Shown in pieces: positions 5,503 to 5,864 of a DNA stretch of 5,864 nt (positions are counted from its first letter, which is position 1; each line of letters begins with the position of its first letter). The stretch lies in NCBI GenBank assembly GCA_002335945.1, contig DDDD01000179.1:3774-9637 (forward strand), read 5' to 3'. The translations under genes were made by a program, and so were the position numbers. Source of the stretch: Porticoccaceae bacterium UBA1989 (GTDB lineage: Bacteria; Pseudomonadota; Gammaproteobacteria; Pseudomonadales; Porticoccaceae). The notes beneath the pieces are model-generated. The model ran no database searches and was not told where the DNA came from. It saw nothing but the letters and a program-made list of their open reading frames with translations.

Positions 5503-5864
5503 TTAGGCTTTGGCAATTAAGTTTTCTGCGTCTTTAGCCAGCTGTATTTCTTTGGCCGCCGCTTTGGCACGAATCTGTGACTCTAATTCGTCAACTAGAT
5601 TTTCGTTGCCCACTTTGTGATTAGGTACTCCGTCAACATAGACCAAATTAGCTGGCGAGCCGCCAGTTAAACCAAAATCAGATTCTTTGGCTTCGCCGGG
5701 ACCATTCACGATGCAGCCGATAATCGACACATCCATGGGCACAGTAATATCTTCCAAACGGCTTTCTAATTCATTGACGGTTTTGATTACATCAAACTCC
5801 TGTCTTGAACAGCTGGGGCAGGCAATAAAGTTAATCCCTTTACTGCGTAGTCTTAAACTGCGCA
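5503..5864 (-). CDS. ispG: 4-hydroxy-3-methylbut-2-enyl diphosphate synthase IspG, C-terminal part
   Basis: IspG catalyses the penultimate step of the MEP isoprenoid pathway, converting 2-C-methyl-D-erythritol 2,4-cyclodiphosphate to HMBPP with electrons passed through a [4Fe-4S] cluster. About 119 C-terminal codons are visible and the reading frame runs off the right edge; the upstream catalytic barrel lies outside. The visible part starts RSLRLRSKGINFIACPSC. The cluster ligands are all present: CPSC (visible residues 15 and 18), then Cys50 in GCIVNGPGEA and Glu57. The spacings (3, 32 and 7 residues) are the same as those of the E. coli ligands Cys270, Cys273, Cys305 and Glu312. The TTG at 5755-5757 is an internal Leu codon, not a start. 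The C-terminal tail after NENLVDELESQI is Ala/Lys-rich. It is the first visible gene of the operon and ends 18 bases before hisS. Confidence 0.98.
   Translation of the reverse strand, partial: RSLRLRSKGINFIACPSCSRQEFDVIKTVNELESRLEDITVPMDVSIIGCIVNGPGEAKESDFGLTGGSPANLVYVDGVPNHKVGNENLVDELESQIRAKAAAKEIQLAKDAENLIAKA

Noticed and set aside
5503..5757. A separate 84-codon gene starting at TTG.
   Set aside because: The frame is open to the window edge and the upstream codons encode the CPSC motif of IspG, so the TTG is an internal Leu codon of a truncated ispG.

Overview
The window looks like a gammaproteobacterial chromosome, plausibly a marine lineage of the Cellvibrionales type, although the finer placement is only a guess. 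The main evidence is the block ispG-hisS-yfgM-bamB on the minus strand. This is the conserved isoprenoid / histidyl-tRNA synthetase / envelope-biogenesis operon of that class, with tight spacing and one 4-base stop/start overlap. The window ends inside ispG.

The left part is on the plus strand and faces this operon. It opens with the 3' part of an XRE-cupin (PuuR-type) transcriptional regulator cut by the window edge. Two very small genes (59 and 60 codons) follow. Their peptides have different N-termini but share a GAVVA block and an identical C-terminal octapeptide ATVIFVCG, with a single Cys in the penultimate position. The next gene encodes a 347-residue protein that I read as an N-terminal PqqD/RRE-like winged helix fused to a heme-oxygenase-like (TENA/PqqC-like) putative diiron oxidase. 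A strong hairpin lies between the second peptide gene and the oxidase gene, and the oxidase probably starts at a TTG codon behind a good GGAGG site.

The plus-strand trio has the form of a compact ribosomally made, post-translationally modified peptide (RiPP) system: two precursors with one shared putative core, and one enzyme carrying its own recognition domain. The natural proposal is that the oxidase acts on the C-terminal Cys-Gly. No transporter, protease or second modification enzyme is visible, so export and maturation are open questions. The regulator upstream may belong to the system or may be an unrelated neighbour.

The two blocks meet in a 130-base convergent spacer. It holds a 16/17-bp tandem repeat array (five units plus a degenerate sixth) and a perfect 11-bp hairpin that overlaps the bamB stop codon and can serve as a bidirectional terminator. 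The gene der, which usually follows bamB, is absent here, so the peptide system sits at a point where the conserved operon has been broken or rearranged.
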